NCBI GenBank assembly: GCA_048499455.1
Contig: JASNZV010000029.1
Location: 6,971-70,970 of the forward strand
DNA from: CFX5 sp023384495
GTDB lineage: Bacteria; Chloroflexota; Anaerolineae; Caldilineales; Caldilineaceae
Direction: 5' to 3'
DNA length: 64,000 bases
Position numbers and translations under genes: made by a program. Under the pieces are notes generated by a model, which was not told the DNA's origin, ran no database searches, and was given only the letters and a program-made list of their open reading frames with translations. This document shows positions 54,430-62,275 of the stretch, in pieces. Position 1 is the stretch's first letter. Every line of letters begins with the position of its first letter.

Positions 54430-55272
54430 TCAAACTACTCCCGTACGCAGACGTTCCCATGCCGGTTCGGCATATTGTTCACGCCGCCAGCGATAGCCTG
54501 GCGCGGCGATGAGACCGGGCTGTGGCGCTGTCTGGATCAGCCGAAGCGCGTCAAAGATGACTGTACGCTGTTGAGCCGGCATATGGGCTTCGCCCAGCGG
54601 GTGACCGAGGGGCCATTTCACAAAGAGCGCGCGGGGAATACCCACCGCCTCGGTCAGATCCCTGGCAATTGAGATGCTGACGGTTGGGATCCCGGCGGCT
54701 TCAACCGCCCGTGCGATCAGTCCCACGGACCGATTACAGAGCCCTCAAGCGGGGGTGAGAAAAGCAAAATCGACGCCATCGGTGCGCAGCGTTGCCGCGA
54801 CTGCCGGGGCTGTCTGTTCGGTGAGCGTCGTCACCAACGGCCCGTCGATATGGCCCATAAAACCAAAATGGCGTGACGCCAACGAGCCGAGCACACCCTT
54901 GTCCACCAGCGAGCGAAAGTGCTCCAACGGAAAGACAATGTTGAGGTCAGAATCGGCGTCGGTGTGGTCATAATATTTGTGGGTGATCATCAGCGCATCG
55001 ATGGGGGCTGCGGCAGGCAGTTGGCGATAGCTGGCGTCACCGTCGGGGTTTTGCATATCAAACGGCGGCTGATTGCGCAAATGGACACCCGCTGTCGTAA
55101 TCAGCGCCACACGGCACAGGCGCAATGGCTTTTGCAGGCGGGCAAATGGGATTGCGCCGTCGACCAGCGCTCGAGTCCGGGCTGACGCCGCTTTTGCCCA
55201 CCACTGAGCCACCGTCGGGATGGCAAAGAGTCGATTTGTAATTCGCTCCCACCAGGTGCGTCGTTCGGTCAT
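54430..55272 (-). CDS. GrdB-family (glycine/sarcosine/betaine reductase selenoprotein B-like) selenoprotein with in-frame TGA at Sec176
   Basis: Two frames in the same phase, 55272-54748 and 54744-54430, are joined by TGA at 54747-54745. Read through as selenocysteine they give one 280-aa protein. The N half has ALITTAGVHLRNQPPFD and MITHKYYDHTDADSDLNIVFPLEHFRSLVDKGVLGSLA; after the TGA comes GLCNRSVGLIARAVEAAGIPTVSISIARDLTEAVGIPRALFVKWPLGHPLGE. Both halves match the GrdB-like family of redox proteins, whose active site here reads UxxC (Sec-Gly-Leu-Cys). A SECIS-like hairpin follows the TGA. ATG 55272 starts MTERRTWWERITNRLF; its ribosome site is weak. Family role outside glycine reductase is unknown. 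Selenocysteine genes selA/B/C/D are not in this window. Confidence 0.82.
54716..54747 (-). promoter_or_regulatory. Bacterial SECIS-like stem-loop and TGA (Sec) codon
   Basis: On the - strand, TGA is followed after 10 nt by ATCGGTCC, loop GTG, GGACTGAT: an 8-bp stem with one G-U pair and a 3-nt loop starting with G. The distance from TGA to loop is 18 nt. Known bacterial SECIS rules (loop 16-37 nt after UGA, G among the first two loop bases) are met. Confidence 0.75.
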
Positions 55273-55303
55273 GAGTTCGATTCCGCTTTTCCTTACTATT
55301 CTG

Positions 55304-55376
55304 GGCTCTGTTTGACAACCGGAGTTATCCGAAGGAGTACGCAACTTCGCAGAGTCCGGCTTTCAAAGCAACTGCC
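55304..55376 (-). repeat. Dispersed imperfect palindrome, copy C
   Basis: On the - strand it reads GCAGTTGCTTTGAAAGCCGG, then ACTCTGCGAAG and an end CTCCGGTTGTCAAACAGAGC; same family as 18522-18593 and 62184-62252. It lies just upstream of the selenoprotein-like gene. Confidence 0.8.
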
Positions 55377-55532
55377 GTATCATAGACACAACCATCACGG
55401 TTACAGGCATCGTAGCAGCGGGCGACAGTGCATGTGGTGAGCCAGCCTACGAAGCCAGCAGCGATGAGAGGCAAAAACTGTACAAGCTTGTCCTGTCGCT
55501 TGCTGCGAATCCTTGCCGAATTGCTCGGCTGT

Positions 55533-55561
55533 TTGTCTGCGACTTGCGGCTGTGCTACAAT
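55533..55561 (+). promoter_or_regulatory. Promoter for the antiporter-like membrane module
   Basis: -35 TTGTCT (55533-55538), a 17-nt spacer, and -10 TACAAT (55556-55561) preceded by TG. The start GTG 55570 is 8 nt past the -10 box, so the message would be almost leaderless. Confidence 0.6.
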
Positions 55562-55569
55562 CGCGATTT

Positions 55570-57264
55570 GTGGATACTGTGCTTGACTTGCTTACATCGC
55601 CGCTTGGTCCAGCGCTCGTGCTCCTGTTTGGCGCGGGTGTGCTGATGCTCTATGGCCGCTGGTTGCGACGCGCCGATTGGCTTACGGGCATGGCGCTCCT
55701 GTTTGTGGTCACCGCCGGCCTGTTGCTCTATTTGCTGCGCGAGCGTCCGGTGGTGCCAACCTTTAGCCTGCCATGGCAACCCATGCTTCACAGCGGCGCC
55801 AACCTGCTTTGGGTCGGCGATAGCTGGAATTGGTATATCTCGGGGCTGATCTTGCTGTTGGGTGGGCTTGGTCTGTTGCTCGACCTCAACAACGAACAAG
55901 CCGACGAGCATCGTCGCACCTATGCCGTCCTCGCCATCAACCTCACCATGTTGGCCGCCGCCCTCATCTTTGTCAGCAGCGGCAATCTGCTCACAGCCAT
56001 CTTCACCTGGGTCATGCTTGACATTGTGGTGCTAGTCCGCAACGCGCCCCGGCTCGAACAATACCTGGATGGCGCAATGGGAGAGGATAATTACGCCCGC
56101 GGCCTGAGCCTGGTCGGCGCGCTGCTCTTGCTCGTTGCCCTGTTGCCCGCCGGCCCCACCGGCCCCAGCCAGGAATTCCAGAGCGGTTCGCTGCCGGCAG
56201 ACGCCGCCATCTTTCTTGTGCTGGCGGCGGCGATCCGGGCTGGCATCTATCCCTTCCACTTATGGTTGATCCCCAATCGCCAACGCGAGACCAACGTCTC
56301 TGAGCGCCTGCTCGAACACCTGACGCCGGTGCTCTGCGGTCTGTGGCTGCTAGGGTGGGCATTTCGGCTGGGTGATCAGGCGTATTGGCAGCGCATCGAA
56401 ATGGTGGCCTTGCTGCTGCTCACACTGCTGGGCAGCGCGCTGGCGGCGTGGACAGCCAAACAAAAATCCGAGCACACGACGCTTGTCTTGATCACGTCGG
56501 CGAACCTGGCCGCCCTGGCGGGCGCGCTCGCCTACAGCGAAGGCCCCAGCGCGATGATCTGGCCCACCACCGCCTTTGCCCTAGGTGGGGCGCTGTGGTT
56601 GGTGGGTGAACAGGTGTGGCTAAGCTGGGGATGGCAGTTGCCGGTCAGCGTGGGCGCGGCCACCATTATCGGGATTCCCTTTACGCCTGGCTTCTTGACG
56701 CAACCTGCGCTGGCGCGTATGCTCAATGATAACCCACTTTTTTTGATCCTTTTTGGCCTTTTTGTGGTGGCGCAGGCGCTGCAAGTGGCCGCCCTCCTGC
56801 GCAGTTGGGGCGAACCCGAGCGCTTGACCTTGCCGGCGATGATGCCGGGGGTTGTCATGCGCTTGCTCATTGCCAGTGTCGCCATCGGTTTACCGTTGGC
56901 CGTTGCAGGGTTTCTTCCGCGCGCCGTCGCCGCGCTGGCCAGCCTGCCCGACGCCATCCCGCCGATCTTGGGCACACCCCCTACGGTAGTGGCCCCAGTC
57001 ACCGTCTGGGTGACGCTGGCGTTGCCGCTATTTTTTGGTATTGTGGTGGTCTGGTGGCTGCCGCAGACACGAATCTTCATGGGGGCGTGGCCCGACTACG
57101 TCAATCGGGTCGTGCGCCTCGACTGGTTCTTCCGGCTGGCCTGGTGGAGTGCGGACCGCACAAGCAATATCTGGGCCAACGCGTTGCGCGTGGTGGAAGG
57201 GGCCGGATACATGGGGTGGGTTGTGGTGCTGGTGTTGGTCGGCTATTTGATGATGCAGCAATAG
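55570..57264 (+). CDS. Complex I antiporter-like membrane protein (NuoL/M/N-related, first of module)
   Basis: A 564-aa protein with about 14 transmembrane segments. IYPFHLWLIPNRQRETNVSERLLEHLTPVLCGLWLLG resembles the FPFHxWLPxAxxxxPTxVSxLLxxxxxxxGxY run of NADH dehydrogenase antiporter subunits. GTG 55570 is chosen from promoter position; a TTG at 55513 is upstream. The catalytic Lys/Glu of the proton path are not cleanly placed. It is followed by two more membrane genes of the same general type but no other complex I subunit, so it may be a proton- or ion-coupled module, not respiration. Confidence 0.75.
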   Translation: MDTVLDLLTSPLGPALVLLFGAGVLMLYGRWLRRADWLTGMALLFVVTAGLLLYLLRERPVVPTFSLPWQPMLHSGANLLWVGDSWNWYISGLILLLGGLGLLLDLNNEQADEHRRTYAVLAINLTMLAAALIFVSSGNLLTAIFTWVMLDIVVLVRNAPRLEQYLDGAMGEDNYARGLSLVGALLLLVALLPAGPTGPSQEFQSGSLPADAAIFLVLAAAIRAGIYPFHLWLIPNRQRETNVSERLLEHLTPVLCGLWLLGWAFRLGDQAYWQRIEMVALLLLTLLGSALAAWTAKQKSEHTTLVLITSANLAALAGALAYSEGPSAMIWPTTAFALGGALWLVGEQVWLSWGWQLPVSVGAATIIGIPFTPGFLTQPALARMLNDNPLFLILFGLFVVAQALQVAALLRSWGEPERLTLPAMMPGVVMRLLIASVAIGLPLAVAGFLPRAVAALASLPDAIPPILGTPPTVVAPVTVWVTLALPLFFGIVVVWWLPQTRIFMGAWPDYVNRVVRLDWFFRLAWWSADRTSNIWANALRVVEGAGYMGWVVVLVLVGYLMMQQ

Positions 57265-57349
57265 CCATAGGCTAAAGGATCTACTTTTCGGCGCAGAGAA
57301 TCGCCGGATTCGGTATTTGTAGACAGTACCCGAAATTGGCGCTTTAATT

Positions 57350-58141
57350 ATGGAACGTCTGTTTGAGCCGTTGCTAACCCAACTATCCTTTTTCGCCACC
57401 GGCCTCGGCGTTATCGCGCTTGGGGCGGTTGCGGTAGTCATGCTGCTGATGTGGGGTTGGCGCAGCGCCCTGTTCGGTCTCGTCCTGATCCAAATTGGGG
57501 TGGCGTCGCTGATGGTGCAAGTACACCGCTTGTCGATCCAATGGGGCGGCGTGCAGATCCTGACCACCCTGCTTTGTGTCTCTCTGCTCGGCCTTTCTGC
57601 TCGCCAGATGCGCAGTCGCCAGGCCGCGCGCCCGCCGGGATCGTGGCTCTTACGTCTGCTCGTTGTGGTGATGTTGCTGGCCAGTTGGCGCGTCTTTGAT
57701 ATTCATCTGGCGATTCCTTTGCTCAACCCATCCGTCGAACGTCTGTTTCTTTGGCTTAGCCTCTGCGCACTGACCACCCTGGCGCTGAGCGACTCGCCCT
57801 TCTTTGTGGCTGTCGCCCTGTTGTCATGGTCGATTGTCATGCAGGCAGTGGTGGAATTGCTTGCACCAGGGACCGGCCTATACGCGATCATCGGTATGGC
57901 GCAAATTGTGGTTGCCCTTGCATGCAGCTATCTCCTGCTGATTGATCTGGCGCCTGCGCCAAAGCCCAAGCCCATCCCCACTGATATGACCTTTACCGGG
58001 TTGCCATCGGCGCGGCTGCTTCCGACGCCCGAACGGCGTATGCTACCCGAACGCAGCGGTGCGGCTCCGCCACAACAACCGCCCCCGCGGCCAGCCAACG
58101 CCGCGCCCGACGCATCTGCGGTGGCCGAGGGGGCGCAATGA
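57350..58141 (+). CDS. Polytopic membrane protein (NuoK/HyfE-like helper, second of module)
   Basis: A 263-aa protein with about 6 hydrophobic segments in residues 10-205 (LGVIALGAVAVVMLLMWGW; LFGLVLIQIGVASLMVQV) and a Pro-rich C-terminal tail. The short helices and 'VLIQIGVASLMV' run recall NuoK/HyfE/MrpC. It overlaps the next gene by 4 nt (ATGA at 58138-58141), so the module is one transcript. No confirmed family. Confidence 0.6.
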   Translation: MERLFEPLLTQLSFFATGLGVIALGAVAVVMLLMWGWRSALFGLVLIQIGVASLMVQVHRLSIQWGGVQILTTLLCVSLLGLSARQMRSRQAARPPGSWLLRLLVVVMLLASWRVFDIHLAIPLLNPSVERLFLWLSLCALTTLALSDSPFFVAVALLSWSIVMQAVVELLAPGTGLYAIIGMAQIVVALACSYLLLIDLAPAPKPKPIPTDMTFTGLPSARLLPTPERRMLPERSGAAPPQQPPPRPANAAPDASAVAEGAQ

Positions 58142-59571
58142 GCGCAGAAATCTCAGCACTCAGCCTGCCGGCGATGCTCATCGCCCTCTTGTTTTGTACA
58201 GCAGCTGCGCTCTATATTTTCCGCAGTTGGGAACGTATCTCCTGTCTGTTGGCGGCCCTGGTGACGGGCGGGCTGGGTCTCTGGCTCTGGCAGGTCGACC
58301 TGAGCAACCCGTTGCGCCCGCTGCTTTTTTCTGCTCAGGCAGTTGATCTGATGGCGCCGCTGACGCGGGGGGGCTTCACGTTGCAGCTACAGACAGGCGC
58401 CATCCCCATTGTGGCGCTTAGCCTCTTGATCACCGCTACCGCCTGCTTGCTCGCCGCGTATGTCGGCCAGGGGTCGCTCTTTGCCCCACAGGCATTGCTG
58501 CTGGTGCTGGGCTATGTGGCGTTGGCGCTGATGACGTCTGGCCCGCTGCCGCCGCCGCTCTTGGCGCCGCTGTTTCTGGCGTTGCTCGCCGGCTATAGCG
58601 TCTTTGTGCTCCAGGCCGGTCGCCTTACGAGCACAACCGGTCCGCTGCGCAAACTGGCGCCGCCGGTGCTCGCTTTCCCGCTGTTTATTGTCGCATTTTG
58701 GTATATCGACCAGATGCCGCTTAACCCACAAGACCCGGTTGCGCCGCGTGTCGCCACTCAATTGATCGCCCTGGGGCTGTTGCTGCTGTTGGGGCCGGCC
58801 CCCCTTCACGGCGCCCAACCGGACACCGCACAGGAGTCGCCCCCCCTTGTCACCGCTCTGGTCACCCTGCTCTATCAATTGGCGCTGCTGCATCTGTTTT
58901 TTCGCATTCTGCTTACGTTTCCATTTGTCGAGCAGGAAGGCATCGTTCAAGAATGGTTTACGATTGCGGGGTTGGTGACGGCCATCTGGGGGGGGCTCGC
59001 TGCGGCTGGGGCCAGCCACCCTGGGCGTCTATGGGGCTACGCCGCGCTGCACGACTGGGGCCTCATCATTCTGTTGCTGGCAATCCCTGGGCTGCGCAGT
59101 TGGCTGTTGGTGCTCTTACTCTTTGGCCTGCGAGCGGTCAGCATGTTGACGGCGGCTGCCGGCCTGGCTGTGCTCCAGGCGCGGCTGGGTGATCTGACGC
59201 CGGAACGGCTGCGCGGCGTCGCCACCCGGCTGCCCTTGAACAGCGCCGCCTTCTTGTTGGGGGGGCTGGGGTTGGCCGGGTTCCCGTTGAGCGCCGGGTT
59301 TACCGGCCATTGGGCGGCGCTACAACTGATCGCCGAAAGCGATTGGCTGCCGGCTGCAATCGTGTTGGTGGCCTCGGGCGGCGCCATTTTCAGTTTTATC
59401 CGCCTGGCCCGCGAGTTCTATGGCCCGCTGCAAAATCGCTATCTGACCCGTGAAGGACTGGCCGGCGCGCTCTTTGCCGGTATCATGTTGTTGGTCTCCG
59501 TCAGCCTGGCTGTGGCGCCCCAATGGCTGGACAACCCAATCACACGCACGCTCACGGCGCTGCGCGGTTGA
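58138..59571 (+). CDS. Complex I antiporter-like membrane protein (NuoM/N-related, third of module)
   Basis: A 477-aa protein with about 14 transmembrane segments. LNSAAFLLGGLGLAGFPLSAGFTGHWAALQLI resembles the late NuoN/NuoM run with GxPPxxGFxGK, here with H in place of the Lys. The family region is diverged throughout. Together with the two preceding genes it makes a three-gene operon of antiporter-type membrane proteins without catalytic subunits. Confidence 0.7.
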   Translation: MSAEISALSLPAMLIALLFCTAAALYIFRSWERISCLLAALVTGGLGLWLWQVDLSNPLRPLLFSAQAVDLMAPLTRGGFTLQLQTGAIPIVALSLLITATACLLAAYVGQGSLFAPQALLLVLGYVALALMTSGPLPPPLLAPLFLALLAGYSVFVLQAGRLTSTTGPLRKLAPPVLAFPLFIVAFWYIDQMPLNPQDPVAPRVATQLIALGLLLLLGPAPLHGAQPDTAQESPPLVTALVTLLYQLALLHLFFRILLTFPFVEQEGIVQEWFTIAGLVTAIWGGLAAAGASHPGRLWGYAALHDWGLIILLLAIPGLRSWLLVLLLFGLRAVSMLTAAAGLAVLQARLGDLTPERLRGVATRLPLNSAAFLLGGLGLAGFPLSAGFTGHWAALQLIAESDWLPAAIVLVASGGAIFSFIRLAREFYGPLQNRYLTREGLAGALFAGIMLLVSVSLAVAPQWLDNPITRTLTALRG

Positions 59572-59648
59572 CCTCTCAAAAACTCGCAATCCTACCAAAG
59601 TCCAGCGTCTGACAGCTTCTGACGCTTCGTTTGTGACACAATCAACCC

Positions 59649-60908
59649 ATGCCAAATCTACCGACACCACCCCGCTCGTCCCGGTTGAGCGGCTTCTATC
59701 AGAAGCGAATCGAAGAACGCGTGGCATTGCTCGCCGAGTGGGCCGATCTGTCGCGCGAAGAGTGTGCCGTGCTGCACGAGAACCTCTCCGTCGACCAGGC
59801 CGATACCCTGATCGAAAATGTGGTGGGGCGCTACAGTCTTCCCATGGGAATTGGTGTAAATTTCCAGATCAATGGCCGCGACTATTTGGTCCCCATGGTG
59901 GTCGAAGAGCCGTCAGTCGTGGCGGCGGTGAGCTATGCTGCGCGCCTGGCGCGCTATGGCGGCGGGTTTCAGACGGGCAGCACCAAGTCGGTGATGATTG
60001 CCCAGGTCCAATTGCTCGACGTAGCGAATCCGACGCAGGCCACAGCCGCCATTCTGGCCAACAAGACACGATTGCTCGCCCTGGCCGATACCAGCCCCTC
60101 CATCACGCAACGGGGCGGGGGGCCGGTCGATATCGAGGTGCGCCACCTGGCGGTGACGCCAACCGCGCCGATGTTGATCGTCCACCTGCTCTTTGACACA
60201 CGCGATGCCATGGGCGCCAATGCCATCAACACCGCCGCCGAAACGCTGGCGCCCACGCTGGAAGCATTGACCGGCGGGCGCGCGCTGTTGCGCATTCTGA
60301 GCAACCTGAGTGACCGACGACGCGCCTGGGCCGAAGTGACGATCCCGGTTGAGCACTTGAGCACACCGGAGCGGAATGGGCTGGATGTCGCCGAAAATAT
60401 AGCCCACGCCAATGCCTTTGCCGTGGCTGACCCGTATCGGGCCGCCACGCACAACAAGGGCATCTTCAACGGCATTGATGCGGTTGCGCTGGCCACCGGC
60501 AATGACTGGCGCGCGATCGAGGCCGGCGCCCATGCGTACGCCGCGCGCGATGGCCAATACCGGGCGCTGACGACGTGGCAGGTTCGGGGGGGGCAGAGCA
60601 GTGGAGGGTTGAAAGAGGAGTCTGATCGCCGGCCAGACCGCCAATCCTCACTTCAGCCGCCCGCCCTATACGGACAGCTCGAACTGCCGCTGGCCGTGGG
60701 GATTGTAGGTGGCGCGACGCGGGCGCACCCGCTGGCGCAGGTGGCGCTCAAGATTCTGGGGGTGCAGAGCGCCCGCGAGCTGAGCGAAGTCATGGCCGCA
60801 GTGGGCCTGGCGCAAAACCTGGCCGCCCTACGCGCGCTCGCCACCGAGGGCATCCAGCGCGGGCACATGGCCCTCCACGCGCGCAGATTTGTTGCGCAGT
60901 CATCATGA
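59649..60908 (+). CDS. Hydroxymethylglutaryl-CoA reductase, degradative/class II type
   Basis: A 419-aa enzyme that converts HMG-CoA to or from mevalonate. ENVVGRYSLPMGIGVNFQINGRDYLVPMVVEEPSVVAAVS is the class II pattern, with the catalytic Glu in VEEPSVVAA; TGNDWRAIEAGAHAYAAR holds the Asp/Lys region; GHMALHARRF near the end has the active-site His. It is followed by an HMG-CoA synthase gene, and the pair supplies mevalonate for isoprenoids in Chloroflexota. A 200-nt gap with repeats separates the two. Confidence 0.93.
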   Translation: MPNLPTPPRSSRLSGFYQKRIEERVALLAEWADLSREECAVLHENLSVDQADTLIENVVGRYSLPMGIGVNFQINGRDYLVPMVVEEPSVVAAVSYAARLARYGGGFQTGSTKSVMIAQVQLLDVANPTQATAAILANKTRLLALADTSPSITQRGGGPVDIEVRHLAVTPTAPMLIVHLLFDTRDAMGANAINTAAETLAPTLEALTGGRALLRILSNLSDRRRAWAEVTIPVEHLSTPERNGLDVAENIAHANAFAVADPYRAATHNKGIFNGIDAVALATGNDWRAIEAGAHAYAARDGQYRALTTWQVRGGQSSGGLKEESDRRPDRQSSLQPPALYGQLELPLAVGIVGGATRAHPLAQVALKILGVQSARELSEVMAAVGLAQNLAALRALATEGIQRGHMALHARRFVAQSS

Positions 60909-60934
60909 ATGGGATACGCCCATCCCGGTAGCAT

Positions 60935-61080
60935 ACAGCAGGAACACAGAGAACACCGAGGAGACACGGAGCACGCAGAGGCTTTTGTCCACCGAACGAG
61001 CCACCATGCTTGTCTCAGTGTTCTCTGTTGCCCCCTTTGCGCTCTCTGTATTACGCTGTTTTGTCCTATTTTCAGAACAA
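60935..61080. repeat. CACAGAG-type repeat between HMG-CoA reductase and synthase
   Basis: AGCAGGAACACAGAGAACAC and, further on, the inverted TCAGTGTTCTCTGTTG, plus GCGCTCTCTGTATTACG. The left piece is the reverse complement of the motif at 29105 and 39270. Confidence 0.65.
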
Positions 61081-61108
61081 CACGCTATTGTTCACCAGGA
61101 AACCTTGC

Positions 61109-62161
61109 ATGTTCAACCAACCAACCCGCGCCGTGGGCATCATTGGATTTGGGGCCTATGTGCCTCGCTATCGGCTGCCCGGGGCCGAAATCAGCCGCAT
61201 CTGGACAGAGAATAACAGCCGCAGCCCCGTGCGCGAAAAGGCTGTGCCTGGGCTCGACGAGGACACGGCCACCATGAGCATCGAGGCGGCGCGCAACGCA
61301 TTGGCGCGCGCCGCCATTGACCCGCAGCAGATTCGCGCCGTCTGGGTGGGCAGCGAGAGCCACCCCTACGCCGTCAAGCCTACGGGGACGATTGTGGCCG
61401 AGGCCGTAGGCGCCACCCCGGCCGTGCTGGCGGCAGACTGGCAGTTTGCCTGTAAGGCCGGCACCGAGGCCATGCAGGCCGGCCTTGGCTTTGTGGGCAG
61501 TCGCATGGCCGATTATGTGCTCTGTGTCGGCATGGACACCGCGCAGGGACGCCCCGGCGATGCGCTGGAGTATACGGCGGGCGCCGGCGGCGCGGCCTAC
61601 CTTCTGGGCCCAGCGGAAGAGGCGGTGGCGGTCATTGAACATTCACTCAGCTATGTGTCGGACACAACCGACTTTTGGCGCCGCCCTTCCACTCATTACC
61701 CCAGCCATGCCGAGCGCTTTAGCGGCGACCCGGGCTACTTTGGCCATGTGGCGCCCGCAGCCGAGGAGATGCTGCGGGCCACCGGCGCCAGCCCCGCCGA
61801 CTATGACCATGTGGTCTTTCACCAGCCCAACCCCAAGTTCCCCATGCGCGCGATGGCGGAAGTCGGCTTCACGCCTGCACAATGGAAGACGGGGCTGCTG
61901 GTGGCCGAGATTGGCAACACCTATGCCGGCTCGGCGCTGATTGGCCTGGCCGCAGTGTTGGATGTGGCGCAGCCCGGCCAGCGCATCCTCATGGTGAGCT
62001 ATGGCAGCGGCGCCGGCGCGGATGCCTTTGATCTGCGCGTCACCGGGCGGATCAAAGGCGCACAGGGGCGCGCGCCCACCACACGCGACTACATCCGCCG
62101 CCGCACGCCGATTGACTATGCGCAGTATGTACGTCTGCGCAAAAAACTCGCCACCCACTGA
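61109..62161 (+). CDS. Hydroxymethylglutaryl-CoA synthase (archaeal-type)
   Basis: A 350-aa thiolase-fold enzyme that condenses acetoacetyl-CoA and acetyl-CoA. VGIIGFGAYVPRYRLPGAEISRIW starts the fold; GSESHPYAVKP (Glu), ADWQFACKAGTEAM (active Cys) and YDHVVFHQPNPKFPMRA (His) give the triad. Length and motifs fit the archaeal/COG3425 branch rather than the eukaryote or Gram-positive one. CAGGAAA precedes ATG 61109; a frame open from 61010 crosses the repeat. No acetoacetyl-CoA thiolase is in the window. Confidence 0.93.
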   Translation: MFNQPTRAVGIIGFGAYVPRYRLPGAEISRIWTENNSRSPVREKAVPGLDEDTATMSIEAARNALARAAIDPQQIRAVWVGSESHPYAVKPTGTIVAEAVGATPAVLAADWQFACKAGTEAMQAGLGFVGSRMADYVLCVGMDTAQGRPGDALEYTAGAGGAAYLLGPAEEAVAVIEHSLSYVSDTTDFWRRPSTHYPSHAERFSGDPGYFGHVAPAAEEMLRATGASPADYDHVVFHQPNPKFPMRAMAEVGFTPAQWKTGLLVAEIGNTYAGSALIGLAAVLDVAQPGQRILMVSYGSGAGADAFDLRVTGRIKGAQGRAPTTRDYIRRRTPIDYAQYVRLRKKLATH

Positions 62162-62183
62162 CGAGGGATCGCCCGGCTATGCG

Positions 62184-62252
62184 GCGGTTGCTTTGAAAAC
62201 CAGACTGTGCGAAGCGGCTTGCTCCTTTGAGTACCTCCGGTTCTCAAAGAGC
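62184..62252 (+). repeat. Dispersed imperfect palindrome, copy B
   Basis: GCGGTTGCTTTGAAAACCAG, ACTGTGCGAAG, and CTCCGGTTCTCAAAGAGC; same family as 18522-18593 and 55304-55376. It is in the convergent gap between HMG-CoA synthase and the desaturase gene. Confidence 0.8.
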
Positions 62253-62275
62253 GCAATGGCGCAGCGCGCGCCACC

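Noticed and set aside
54745..54747. TGA taken as a true stop or a frameshift pseudogene
   Set aside because: Both sides are in the same frame and keep family-like sequence, the residue before the Cys is in a UxxC place, and a SECIS-like hairpin follows.
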